The notes under the pieces were generated by a model, which saw nothing but the letters and a program-made list of their open reading frames with translations, ran no database searches and was not told where the DNA came from. The translations under genes and the position numbers were made by a program. From positions 1,674,001-1,738,000 of the forward strand of contig OZ244148.1 in the NCBI GenBank assembly GCA_965216255.1: a stretch of 64,000 nt of DNA. The letters are read 5' to 3'. The DNA is from G965216255 sp965216255. Lineage in GTDB: Bacteria > Bacteroidota > Rhodothermia > Rhodothermales > Bin80. Position 1 is the stretch's first letter, and the number at the start of each line of letters is the position of its first letter. Below, piece by piece: positions 48,601-56,952 of the stretch.

Positions 48601-50816
48601 CCGCCGAGCATGGCACGACCAAGGTCGCGGCAGGCGGAACGAGCGTCTCCTACGTCCCGGCCCCAAACTACCACGGCCCCGACCGCTTTACCTACGTCGT
48701 AGCCGACGCGGGCGGCCTCGCCGACACAGCGACGGTCCAGGTCACTGTCACTCCGGTCAACGACGGGCCCGAAGCCAATGACGACCAGGCCACCACCCCG
48801 GAGGATGAGGCGATCGAGATCCTCGTGCTCGATAACGACGTGGATCTCGACGGCGACTGGTTGCGCGTCCAGAGCGCTTCGCCCGCCGAGCATGGCACGA
48901 CCAAGGTCGCGGCGGACGCAACGAGCGTCTCCTACGTCCCGGTCCCGAACTACCACGGCCCCGACCGCTTCACCTACGCCGTAGCCGACATGGACGGCCT
49001 CGCCGACACGGCCAGCGTCGAGGTGACCGTGGTTTCGGTCAACGACGGGCCGGCGGCGATCGGGGCAATCCCCGATCAATTCCTCGACGAGGGCGGAGAC
49101 GGGGTGACGGTGGAACTCACGCCCTTCTTCACCGACATCGACGGCGATCCACTGGCCTTCAGTGCCGAAACCTCTGACGCGGACGTCGTCACCGCGGCGG
49201 TGAGGGGAGCGGCGCTCGTCCTAGCTCCGGTGGCCTACGGGAACGCCACGGTCACCGTCACGGCAACGGACACCGGTGGACTGGCCGCGACCCAAAGCGT
49301 AACCGTTGGCGTAAGCGACCGGCCGGGACGAGCGGTGCTTAGCGACGCATTCGCCGCCATGGCGCGGTCCTATCTCTCGAGCGCCCGCATGACGCTCGAA
49401 CGACGCGTCGCGCCCGGCACTTACATAGGGGGTACCGATGCGGACCGGCAGTCTGGGCTGCGCGTAGGCGGCAGATCCGTGGCACTGCCGGACGGGCACA
49501 CCTTCTGGGACTCGGCGAGGCAGATTGTGACGGGCTGGCTGCCCGACCCCAAGGGGATGTGGAACCGGTTCGCGCATCAGACGCGCTCGGCCCAAATGGA
49601 GCCGGGCACGGCATTATCAACGCTGGGCGTGCTACGGCCCGCTCCTGGCACGGAATCCTCATTGTCGGACCTCACCCCCCCGGGCATTTCAAACCCGCTG
49701 AACCATATCCGACCCCCGGCCGGAATCTCCGGCACGGACTTTACGTTTGCTTGGGGCGGCCAGGCCGCCGACTCGACACGCCCGGGAAATGCATGGTCGC
49801 TGTGGGGTCAAACAGACGTGCAGCGCTACAACGGCGGTGCCTCCGGACTCGGGTCGGGCCTGGCCGGCATCGCCGGCGACTTCGACGGAGACCTGCGCGT
49901 CCGGTATTTGGGACTCGACACACAGCTTCCGAGTTGGCTCTTCGGCGTCGCGCTAAGCCGCAGCCGGGGCACTGGTAACTGGAACGCCGGCACGGCGAGC
50001 GGTCGGCTGAGCACCTCGATGATGTCCGTGCATCCGTACCTGCGCTGGTCCAGAGGGGCCAACGCAGTCTGGACAACATTCGGCGCGGGCAGGGGGGAGG
50101 CCCGGAATGAACGGGTCGAGACGGGCCGCGTCGGTACGAGCCCGCTGGACCTCGCCATGGGGCTCGTAGAATTCCAGCGGCGGCTGGGACCGGCGGGCTC
50201 CCCCGTCGCGTTCCGACTGAGGGCCGACGCGGGGTGGGCCAGCCTGTCTACCGGAGAAGGACCAGAGACGATCGACGACTTGCGGGGACGCGTGCACCAA
50301 GCCCGCCTCGGCCTCGATGCGCGAAACGAGATACAGGTCGGCGACGCGGGACTCGCCCCGTTCGGCGCCGTGCATGTGCGGCATGACGGAGGCGACGGCC
50401 GGACCGGACGCGGCGTGGAGCTCTCCGGTGGACTCCGTGCCCAGCTCGGCGTCGTCGGCCTTGACGCGCAGGGGCGATGGCTGGCCTTCCATTCGGCCAC
50501 CAGCTACGGCGAGAGCGGTGCTGGCCTGACCCTTACTGTGGGCGGGCGCAAGGAGGAGGGATTCTCGCTGTCCGCCTCGCCCCGCTGGGGCGACCAGTCC
50601 ACAGGTGGGGTCGCGCTCTGGCAGGAGGGCGCGCCAGGTATGCCGCCAAGTCCGGACGCCCGTCCCGAGGTCTGGACGATGGATGCGCGCGGCGCGTACC
50701 GGGCCCGGCTTGGGAGCCACCTGCTCGAGGTCGCCACGATGTACCGTCGCGCACCGGGCGGCCACCCCTTGGAACTGGTGGGACACATCGGCTTCAGACT
50801 CGCCAACCATTGGTGA
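45648..50816 (+). CDS. Giant surface protein: spondin domain, Calx-beta and Ig/cadherin-like repeats, beta-barrel end
   Basis: 1,722 residues from the ATG at 45648, directly before a signal peptide (RPRFFRHRCFGVFLVVPVAAG and following). Domains in order: spondin-N-like (about 32-215; VTYEVTFEGNWT, FWEVGEQASPGVELVAELG), three Calx-beta repeats (about 223-560), a PKD-like and a cadherin-like domain, four tandem Ig/cadherin-like repeats with NDGPEANDDQ boundaries, another cadherin-like domain, and from about 1360 a beta-strand-rich autotransporter-like barrel ending in ELVGHIGFRLANHW. The plan suggests an outer-membrane-anchored, calcium-binding adhesin. Earlier ATG at 45591 is possible but leaves the signal peptide internal. 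Intact and monocistronic. Confidence 0.85.
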   Translation: MRPRFFRHRCFGVFLVVPVAAGLSALPAVSQAVTYEVTFEGNWTTASTPGGVVSGAHFTTLIGGVHGNGVAFWEVGEQASPGVELVAELGSTGTFRGEVAGNPHMRSVIEQRVSGGGTGSATFTINVTRAHPLVTLLSMIGPSPDWFVGVSGLSLLDGAGEWRQSYVVNLFPYDAGTEDGTEFSLNNSDTNPQGVIAGIAGTGKFSNVPMAVLTFTGLTLPPTRPSVSLSVSPNPADEGQSVTVTTRLAETLSNSMTIPLALVSGTAEADDYGALTSITISGGQMTGTGTISTVKDDDEDEETFTVSLGALPPEVTAGSPSSVEVTIRDEDAPTPTRPSVSLSVSPNPVDEGQSVTVTTRLAETLSNSVTIPLALVPGTAESDDYGALTSITISGGQMTGTGTISTVKDDDEDEETFTVSLGALPPEVTAGSPSSVEVTIRDEDAPTPTRPSVSLSVSPNPVDEGQSVTVTTRLAETLSNSVTIPLALVPGTAESDDYGALTSITISGGQMTGTGTISTVEDDDEDEETFTVSLGTLPPEVTAGSPSSVDVTIRDEDAPPPPASNNPPAVRATCEPCTVPRGGEVRLTADASDPDGDSISYDWDAAQGTFTGATDGPDTQWTAPGLIGTVVIRVEVADNRGGMAAAEVVVEVVNRPPVFELSLRFEIAENRDGRGTPLTLGRVGVTDPDGDDFELGLASSNDRFVMDAESGALSYIGPGEDFEADPNRYALTVMATDALGGVAQAEVTVHVVNVNEHPAATDDTLSVVEDRKTRVEVLVNDDDPDRGDQISVVSVGAPGHGQAQVVDAGAAVQYAPVPNYHGPDRFTYVVADAGGLADTATVQVAVTPVNDGPEANDDQATTPEDEAIEILVLDNDMDLDGDRLRVQSASPAEHGTTKVAADATSVSYVPAPNYHGPDRFTYVVADAGGLADTATVQVTVTPVNDGPEANDDQATTPEDEAIEILVLDNDVDLDGDRLRVQSASPAEHGTTKVAAGGTSVSYVPAPNYHGPDRFTYVVADAGGLADTATVQVTVTPVNDGPEANDDQATTPEDEAIEILVLDNDVDLDGDWLRVQSASPAEHGTTKVAADATSVSYVPVPNYHGPDRFTYAVADMDGLADTASVEVTVVSVNDGPAAIGAIPDQFLDEGGDGVTVELTPFFTDIDGDPLAFSAETSDADVVTAAVRGAALVLAPVAYGNATVTVTATDTGGLAATQSVTVGVSDRPGRAVLSDAFAAMARSYLSSARMTLERRVAPGTYIGGTDADRQSGLRVGGRSVALPDGHTFWDSARQIVTGWLPDPKGMWNRFAHQTRSAQMEPGTALSTLGVLRPAPGTESSLSDLTPPGISNPLNHIRPPAGISGTDFTFAWGGQAADSTRPGNAWSLWGQTDVQRYNGGASGLGSGLAGIAGDFDGDLRVRYLGLDTQLPSWLFGVALSRSRGTGNWNAGTASGRLSTSMMSVHPYLRWSRGANAVWTTFGAGRGEARNERVETGRVGTSPLDLAMGLVEFQRRLGPAGSPVAFRLRADAGWASLSTGEGPETIDDLRGRVHQARLGLDARNEIQVGDAGLAPFGAVHVRHDGGDGRTGRGVELSGGLRAQLGVVGLDAQGRWLAFHSATSYGESGAGLTLTVGGRKEEGFSLSASPRWGDQSTGGVALWQEGAPGMPPSPDARPEVWTMDARGAYRARLGSHLLEVATMYRRAPGGHPLELVGHIGFRLANHW
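46314..47325 (+). repeat. Three tandem Calx-beta-encoding repeats, period 339 bp
   Basis: Copies begin at about 46314, 46652 and 46991, each opening with TCCGTGAGCCTATCGGTGTC and each encoding 113 residues. Near-identity at the DNA level, including synonymous positions, indicates recent duplication or gene conversion. Confidence 0.9.
48201..49046 (+). repeat. Three tandem 282-bp repeats encoding Ig/cadherin-like domains
   Basis: Units begin at 48201, 48483 and 48765, with the next boundary at 49047, each 282 bp (94 residues). They are almost identical; a more diverged unit precedes them (about 47919-48200). Copy number is likely to vary between strains and to be difficult for assembly. Confidence 0.92.
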
Positions 50817-50994
50817 ATCGCCAACAACTTCATCGGTCGGTGTAGTTCGCGCCACCGGAATTTGGTGCTCGAGAAACAGATCGCAGACCATCCACCGCCT
50901 TGTGCTTGGGTGAAGGAATCCGAAGTTCCGCTTGTGGGTCAGCGCTTCGGCTTCTTCGGGTACGCCGGAGCTGATTCGTTCCGGCGCCCGGCCT

Positions 50995-51255
50995 CTAGCG
51001 GGGTCGGAAGGCCGAGCAAGCAGATAGCGAATCGCAATGTTTCGCGCCGTCATTGCTGTTGGGGACGTACCCCACAAGCGTCACCTTCTCCTCGTGCTTG
51101 ATGGCGTGATCTGTGATGGTGACGCCTTCTTCGGCAGGCTCGCGACTTGTGGTGACGGTGTACTGGTGACAGTCGTCGGCCCAGTCCGTTATGCGGACGG
51201 TCTCAAGCGTGACAATGGCGCTGCCTCGTTGAGGAAATAGAGTTACGTTTGGCAT
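50995..51255 (-). pseudogene. Phage tail baseplate (Dit-like) N-terminal fragment
   Basis: An 86-residue frame contains SAIVTLETVRITDWADDCHQ, then YTVTTSREPAEEGVTITDHA and EEKVTLVGYVPNS. This pattern (TEHPVE-like, then ITDH, then L-x-G) is typical of the N-terminal domain of Dit-like phage tail proteins. The match ends near residue 65 and no other phage gene is adjacent, so it is a prophage remnant. Confidence 0.5.
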
Positions 51256-52412
51256 TTCTTACGAATTTTAGAAGCCCGGCGACCTGCCGCCATCGGCTGC
51301 GAAACAGCCGCCCGAATTCTTCGACCACAGAGCGAGTGGTGCGGCGCGCGAGCCTGGACACTGTCTTTGCGTATGGGTTATGCGCAATACGAGATGGCTC
51401 TCATGCGTTCATTTGGAGCAAGCCAAAGCTCTCGATGGTGTAGCATCGTTGCGGCTTGCCTACAGGGCCGACGCACACAATGCGCTGGTGATCGTGCCTA
51501 CCAGGCTGCAAGATTTTCACGTCAACATTCTCACTGGTTGGCGTGACGTTGCGGAGGGAACTAGACGTAGTGTAGTGTAGCACATTAAGTACTGGTTATG
51601 TCCCGCGAACAGGCTGTCTTCCCTGCATCGTTCACTCGAAGAAGAGGGGATCCTGATTACGGCAGTTTCGCGGCATATTTGCCTGTTTTATAGGGCGCCT
51701 TTTGGGAAAAGCGAACACTACAATGCCGTCTTCAGGGGCAGTTCGAACCCGGATCCAGCGCTATCTGGAGGTCGCTCCATTCCCCAGCAGTACCGTCTTT
51801 CGCTGTTCCCTGCTGTTCGTGGTTGGCCTCAAAATGCATCGGTGACTGAGCGCATCACGCTGTATGGCGACATACCGGCAGATCCGGCCGAGTCAATTCA
51901 AACGGATATACCATTGACAGTCAGCGAAGGCGTGGAACCATGTTTCCGAAAAGTCGGCGCTATGCCGTGCCTACTCAGGCCTGGCCTTTTCGAAGAATTG
52001 CCACGCGTCTTGATCCGGCGGGGTCACCCATTTCGCGTGTCGTGCCAGCTTCTTCTTGACGGAGGCTGTCTTCTTGCCGAACCATGGCCCGGGTCACCTG
52101 GCTGGGGAGGGTCCGTAGCAACTCCGAGACCCAGTTCGCGATGGAACTGCACACTTAGCTCCACCACTAGGTTGCCACCAACATTTGCGTCTTCGGGAGC
52201 ACCATAGCATTTTGCCCGATGCGCTGACATTGGCGACTTGTCCTTGGAGTCACTGAACATCCCACTTTCAGACCGCCACCTGCGCATCGTAGGTTTGGAA
52301 TCCCAGCAAACCATCCAGTTGGGAATCCGCCGCCAGTTCATCTCGTCATCCCCTATTGACGGATTGTCTGCATACGTAGGCGATGGCATTGGCAGCGCTT
52401 AAATCAGCAACC
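51256..52412. other. 1.16-kb region without a recognisable gene
   Basis: Short frames occur on both strands (for example 51842-52207 plus and 52024-52389 minus) but none has a motif I recognise. The composition is less GC-rich than the core genes, which fits decayed prophage or mobile DNA. Confidence 0.4.
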
Positions 52413-52904
52413 TCAGAACGGTGTTTCCAGAATTCCTCCCCGAAAAAACTCATCCAGCCCCCCATCATCATCCAGTTCTGGCATCTCGAATGACTCGTAA
52501 GAGAATGAAAAACCCTGGATTTCGTCAAAATCGACAGTCAGGACTTGCGCGGTATTCTGCCATTCAAGGATGACACCCCCTGAGGGCTCAGGACAAATGT
52601 TGGGACGCGAAAAACCAATTGCCGCCATTAGCTCCGCAAAACGCTCCACCACTAACGCCACGTCTCTGGAGATCGGCCCCCCGCCATAGGAATCCCAGTT
52701 GGGGGGCAGTTCCAGATAGCCTCGCAATACATCCCTGATTCCGGGAAGCCAAGATTGCAACTGAGGTTGGTCAACTAGGTAGGCAATTGGATACTTCCTC
52801 ACCGAAATACGACGGGCTTGTGTCGTGCCACCAGCATGAGTTAGGCCAAGGCATCGCGGTGATTGGAGAATAGGATCCACTACGGTTTGCGCTTGAAATG
52901 TCAT
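52413..52904 (-). CDS. Conserved-looking hypothetical protein paired with TIGR04255
   Basis: 163 residues from the ATG at 52904, which overlaps the stop of the upstream TIGR04255 gene as ATGA. Visible features: LRGYLELPPNWDSYGGGPIS (a WDSYG-type motif shared by small proteins found next to TIGR04255 genes), a central GGVILEWQN strand-turn-strand, and a strongly acidic C-terminus (MPELDDDGGLDEFF). No catalytic motif or membrane segment. The tight coupling suggests the two products act together. Function unknown. Confidence 0.75.
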   Translation of the reverse strand: MTFQAQTVVDPILQSPRCLGLTHAGGTTQARRISVRKYPIAYLVDQPQLQSWLPGIRDVLRGYLELPPNWDSYGGGPISRDVALVVERFAELMAAIGFSRPNICPEPSGGVILEWQNTAQVLTVDFDEIQGFSFSYESFEMPELDDDGGLDEFFRGGILETPF

Positions 52905-53698
52905 CGCTCTGGCTCCCAGAGTTCGTGCATCCTTTGGGAAGTCACTTCTGTGAACCCGCGGACGATCCATTCGCGTCCCAGGTCCAGTTGAGATCTTAGT
53001 GCTCCATCCGTCAGTCTTCCCCTTGCGGTGAGCGTTAGCCTAAATGCCGGATCGCGAGAAGGCATGCTGTCCACGGGATTTGCCACAACGTAAAGCCTGG
53101 AAAGGGATTCCCCGCCTTGTATTGGATATCGCACCTGTAGCGCGATGTCTTCCGGTTCAGGCAGGAAGGCTCCACGCATTTCTCCCACTAGCAATGGGGC
53201 TGCGAAGCCGAGTTCTCCATGCTGGCTCCATGCACCGCTAGCGGGAATATGATTTATGTACGTGATTTCCCTCTGATTCAGTTCGAGTTCGCCCAGTTCT
53301 TCTACCACGAAAAACTCCTGGAAGACACGAAAATTCTCCTCAAACTTCGCTATCACCTGTTCATACCTCGGGTATTCCTTGTCATCGATCCTGCGCCAGT
53401 TGAATGCAAATCGGTCCTGCTGAATCTGGATCAGATTCGTCTTGTCAACCGAAACAAACCATGCCCGGGACATAGGGGGCTTTCCTATCTCATTCTGCAG
53501 ATTCTGGGGTGGGATTGGACCAGGACGCTCAAACCGAGGTCCAAGAATGGGGTGGATTTCAAGATTCGGGAACCGCTCGCGGTATCTCTGCCAGAGCAAT
53601 CCAACTCGAGGGGTAACCAGATACTCGAGAGGCCTGAATTGAACAGCGATCGCGACCTCGATCACTGGTGGCCTCCTGAAAGATGGTAAAGGGCCCAC
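52901..53698 (-). CDS. TIGR04255 family protein
   Basis: A 265-residue protein beginning with the family signature FRRPPVIEVAIAVQFRPLE and GLLWQRYRERFPNLEIHPIL, with ISVD-like strands (WFVSVDKTNLIQIQQDRFAFNWR) and YPRYEQVIAKFEENF. The family is of unknown function; members are usually the first gene of a two-gene unit, as here, and are often in accessory regions. The gene is intact. The next gene starts inside its stop codon. Confidence 0.82.
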   Translation of the reverse strand: MGPLPSFRRPPVIEVAIAVQFRPLEYLVTPRVGLLWQRYRERFPNLEIHPILGPRFERPGPIPPQNLQNEIGKPPMSRAWFVSVDKTNLIQIQQDRFAFNWRRIDDKEYPRYEQVIAKFEENFRVFQEFFVVEELGELELNQREITYINHIPASGAWSQHGELGFAAPLLVGEMRGAFLPEPEDIALQVRYPIQGGESLSRLYVVANPVDSMPSRDPAFRLTLTARGRLTDGALRSQLDLGREWIVRGFTEVTSQRMHELWEPER

Positions 53699-53940
53699 GT
53701 TAGTCCTCTACCTTGCCTCCGCTGGGTTATCAAACACCGCTGGTGCCTGTTGATACGTTGGCCGAACTGACTGGTTGCCCGAGATACCATAACAGAAGCC
53801 TCTTGATTCGCCTAATGCATCCACAGGCTGTAAGGAATAAGGTCCCGCGGCTTCCGTTGTAAGGCCACCAGCGAGGATGGACTCTAGAGCCAAAACCTGT
53901 TGCCACCCCCAATTGCACCCATTCCAAGCAAGTTGGATAC

Positions 53941-54008
53941 TCCGACGAAATCGAACACCTAATCCGAGCGAATTCGAACACTCGTTCCGACTGAAATCGG
54001 TACGCTCT
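53941..54008. repeat. Three direct repeats resembling an IS21-type element end
   Basis: Three 22-23 bp repeats begin TCCGACGAAATCG (53941), TCCGAGCGAATTCG (53963) and TCCGACTGAAATCG (53986). Iterated subterminal repeats of this size are what IS21-family transposases bind. No istA/istB is adjacent, so this would be a lone end. It lies about 125 bp upstream of a tRNA gene. Confidence 0.45.
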
Positions 54009-54133
54009 GCCCGTATTCCAGCAGCAGTCGCTGGCCACACCTGGACCGGTCTTGTATTCGACAAGCCGCCCCCCGCATGCTAGGCCGAGTACGAAAACTA
54101 ACACTCCTTCCTTCCGTACCTTCTGGCCCTTTT

Positions 54134-54206
54134 GCCGCGTTTGTCTAGGGGTCCAGGACGCCGGCCTCTCACGCCGGTAACACGGGTTCGAATCCCGTAC
54201 GCGGTA
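54134..54206 (+). tRNA. tRNA-Glu (CTC anticodon)
   Basis: A 73-nt cloverleaf: acceptor strands GCCGCGT and ACGCGGT (one G-U pair), D arm TGTCTAGGGGTCCAGGAC, anticodon stem CCGGC/GCCGG enclosing CTCTCAC with anticodon CTC, and T arm CGGGTTCGAATCCCG. No CCA is encoded in the usual place (ACT follows the discriminator). It ends one base from the stop codon of clpP on the other strand. Confidence 0.9.
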
Positions 54207-54911
54207 CTACTCCCCGTCTTTCTTGGGCGGCTGCTGCGGTTCGAGCACATTGTCGATCAGGCCGTACTCTTTGGCTTCTGCCGCGCTAAGCCAATAGTCC
54301 CGGTCCGCATCGCGCGCGATTGTCTCCTCGCTCTGGCCCGTGTGGAGTGCCAGGATCTTGTACAGGCGCTCCTTAAGGGAGAGGATCTCGCGTGCCTGTA
54401 TCTCGATGTCAGATGCCTGCCCTTGCGCTCCGCCGAGCGGCTGGTGCAGCATGATGCGCGAATTGGGAAGCGACGCACGCCGCCCTTTGGCCCCAGCGGT
54501 CAGGAGCACGCTGCCAAGCGAGGCAGCTAGTCCGACGCAGATCGTGGCCACCGGGCACGATACGTACTGCATGGTGTCATAGACGCCCAGACCGCTGTAC
54601 ACGAGGCCGCCCGGCGAATTGACGTACACGTTGATTTCGCGCTCGGGATCTTCGCTTGTCAGGTACAAGAGCTGCGCCACGGCCAGGTTGGCAATCACAT
54701 CGTTGATGGGCGTACCGAGTATGATGATGCGCTCCTTCAGAAGACGACTGAATATATCATAGGCACGCTCGCCCCTCGTGGTTTGCTCCACCACCATGGG
54801 CACGAGGCCGCTCATGGGCTGATCACCCAAACCTCCACTGCAGATGCTGGAGGGAAGCCGAAGGCTCCGGGCGTACCGTGTAAAGTCTTCTACCGTGGAA
54901 ATGAGGCTCAT
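54207..54911 (-). CDS. clpP: ATP-dependent Clp protease proteolytic subunit
   Basis: 234 residues from the ATG at 54911; the conserved core starts only at LVPMVVEQTTRGERAYDIFS, so the ATG at residue 33 may be the true start. Catalytic Ser is in GLAASLGSVLL, His in RIMLHQPLGGAQGQASDIE and Asp in RDADRDYWLS. ClpP forms the barrel of the ClpXP/ClpAP protease in the cytoplasm. It follows trigger factor and a small membrane protein on the same strand, the familiar tig-clpP arrangement, but no clpX follows: the tRNA gene and IS21-like debris lie there instead. Confidence 0.95.
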   Translation of the reverse strand: MSLISTVEDFTRYARSLRLPSSICSGGLGDQPMSGLVPMVVEQTTRGERAYDIFSRLLKERIIILGTPINDVIANLAVAQLLYLTSEDPEREINVYVNSPGGLVYSGLGVYDTMQYVSCPVATICVGLAASLGSVLLTAGAKGRRASLPNSRIMLHQPLGGAQGQASDIEIQAREILSLKERLYKILALHTGQSEETIARDADRDYWLSAAEAKEYGLIDNVLEPQQPPKKDGE

Positions 54912-55056
54912 GATTTCAAATTCGGGATTCTACCCACCAGTTGCAGCCGGCTGCGTGTCCAGGCGCATCCGCCCGACAACCGGACCCGACCGCGTCGACA
55001 AGCTGCAGAATGCTGATTAACGGGCTTTTTCAAGACACGCGAGGCTGACGTGGCTG

Positions 55057-55296
55057 CTATCGTGCATTTTTGAAGGTCAGGTATCTCCTGTAGTGGCCGG
55101 CCAGACCGGCAATAATCAAGAGCATGAGCGAGGCCAACCTCCAGAACTCCATGTCACGCACCAAGATCAAGACCGACATCAATACGGCCCCGCCGACGGC
55201 CAGCTGCAGGCTCTGCAGAGGGCTTGTCCGCTCGGCCACCATCCTGGGAAGCCGCCAGACAACAAGGAGTATGGCAACCAAAATGAGCAGGTTCAT
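55057..55296 (-). CDS. Small three-helix membrane protein
   Basis: About 79 residues from MNLLILVAILLVVWRLPRM, with hydrophobic segments at about 2-14, 28-43 and 50-65 and a basic C-terminus (HYRRYLTFKNAR). A start 9 codons earlier is possible. It lies between trigger factor and clpP on the same strand. No family recognised; composition and position support a real gene. Confidence 0.6.
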   Translation of the reverse strand: MNLLILVAILLVVWRLPRMVAERTSPLQSLQLAVGGAVLMSVLILVRDMEFWRLASLMLLIIAGLAGHYRRYLTFKNAR

Positions 55297-55602
55297 AGAT
55301 GCCGGTGGCCAGTTACTCGCCATGTTACATGGTCGGTCGGGCCATGGATTTCCAACCGTTTCCCGTGCCCGGGCAGGCGAATAGGCGATGGCCCTGCAGG
55401 TTTCCGGCATTACTCCCGGTTGTTCCGTCTCCTAATCCGGACGGCGAACCTTGCAAGCTGTTTCCCGCGCTGCGCCAGGCAGTCATGGGTCCTGTCGCGT
55501 GCCCATACCACAAAGGCGCCGCGGCTCCGAGCATCCGACACTCTGCGCACCGCGGCGCCCGGCGTCTCTTGCGAAGGTGCAGCCGGGTTCGTGCCCCATT
55601 GC

Positions 55603-56952
55603 CTATTCTTCCAGCAACTCCGGCTCGATTTCCTCAGGGGCCCCGGGATCGCCGGACTGTACCTGGAAGGAATCGGCCAGCCTTTCGAACAGCTTCCTGT
55701 TCCTTACACGGTACGCCACGGAGTCCGGATCCGCCCGATCATGCTCCGGGAAGTCTTCCGGCTCCCGGTTCATGTACAGGCCTTCGACCACGTCTTCGTG
55801 CGCGAGCTCCAACAGATCATGCTGCACGTCCATCTCCGAGACGCCTATTCCGTATTCCTCCAGGAGGGCATCGCGCAGAAATAGCCAGCGCGCCTGTCGT
55901 TCCACGGTTGGGCCGAGACGCCTGCGCAGCCCATTAACGCTGCGCTCGGCCGCCCAGTCCACGCCGTATAGCGCTATCCGTCGCTGCCAGGCCGACTCTA
56001 GGAACCGGTCTATCACCAATTGCGGGACCTCGAATTCATGCAGTTCCAGCAGCCTATCAATGATGCGCTCCTGCCGGATCTCTTCATTTCTACGTGTGAG
56101 CTTGGCTTCCGTAATTGTTGCAACCCAATCCCGAAACGTTTCCACGGATTGTTCCTCCAGACCCGTTACGCGGCGAACCAGCTCATCGGTCACTTCCGCC
56201 GCTTGCCAGCGTTCCGCAGCCGTGATGGCAGCTTCGTAGCTGCGGCACTCGACAACATCCTGCACCACGCCTGTGTCGTCCGAATCCACCTCGAAACGCA
56301 CAACCGAGCCTACCTGTGCACCTAATGCTGCCTCGCGCAGCGCCGTCTCCGTGGCGTTCTTTTCCTCGCTCAGCACGAGTTCCTGATCCTTCCTGGCAGT
56401 ATCCACGCGAGGCGCACCCAGTTTGGAATCGATTTCCTGCAAGTCGTAGGTCAAAATGTCTCCTTCGTCTATGTCCGCCCCTTCATCCACCGGCTGAAGA
56501 TCACCGTAATTCCATAGAATGTCATCCAGGGCCCGCTCCACGTGTTCCTCTGTCATGTGGTCTGCAGGCACTTCAATCTCTTGCCCTTCAACTTCCTGCA
56601 GCTCGATGGCTGGCTGCTCCACAAACGTGATGCGCGCACTCAAGTCCTTTTCGTATTCATAGTCGTAGTCGTACTCCGCCGAGCCCTGCCAAACATCGTA
56701 CTCGCCCGAATCCAGGACCAGGTCCTCGTACATTTCCTCCAGCAAGCCCCGGACGGCTTCCTGGGCCAGTTCCTTGCCGTAGTGCCGTCTCATCAGGCCG
56801 ACGGGAACGCGGCCCGGTCGGAAACCTTTCATCTGCAACTGCGCCCGGTGCTTTCGGACCTCGCGGTTAATGTCCGGCTCCAGGTCCTCGGTTGACACCT
56901 CTACTTTCAGGCAGTACGAAAGTACGCCGGTCTCCTCGATACTAAATTCCAT
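55603..56952 (-). CDS. tig: Trigger factor chaperone (copy 1)
   Basis: 449 residues, ATG at 56952 (MEFSIEETGVLSYCLKVEV). The ribosome-binding signature is GFRPGRVP (about 42-49), followed by a helical arm. The middle region is diverged and acidic and no clear FKBP peptidyl-prolyl isomerase active-site motif is visible. The C-terminal chaperone arms (LLELHEFEVPQLVIDRFLES) are present. It binds nascent chains at the ribosome exit. It sits upstream of clpP on the same strand. The open frame extends to 57057 but those residues lack conservation. Confidence 0.9.
   Translation of the reverse strand: MEFSIEETGVLSYCLKVEVSTEDLEPDINREVRKHRAQLQMKGFRPGRVPVGLMRRHYGKELAQEAVRGLLEEMYEDLVLDSGEYDVWQGSAEYDYDYEYEKDLSARITFVEQPAIELQEVEGQEIEVPADHMTEEHVERALDDILWNYGDLQPVDEGADIDEGDILTYDLQEIDSKLGAPRVDTARKDQELVLSEEKNATETALREAALGAQVGSVVRFEVDSDDTGVVQDVVECRSYEAAITAAERWQAAEVTDELVRRVTGLEEQSVETFRDWVATITEAKLTRRNEEIRQERIIDRLLELHEFEVPQLVIDRFLESAWQRRIALYGVDWAAERSVNGLRRRLGPTVERQARWLFLRDALLEEYGIGVSEMDVQHDLLELAHEDVVEGLYMNREPEDFPEHDRADPDSVAYRVRNRKLFERLADSFQVQSGDPGAPEEIEPELLEE

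Noticed and set aside
47775..49079. 434-residue repetitive ORF on the minus strand
   Set aside because: It mirrors the repeat block of the surface protein on the plus strand, whose domain structure is clear.
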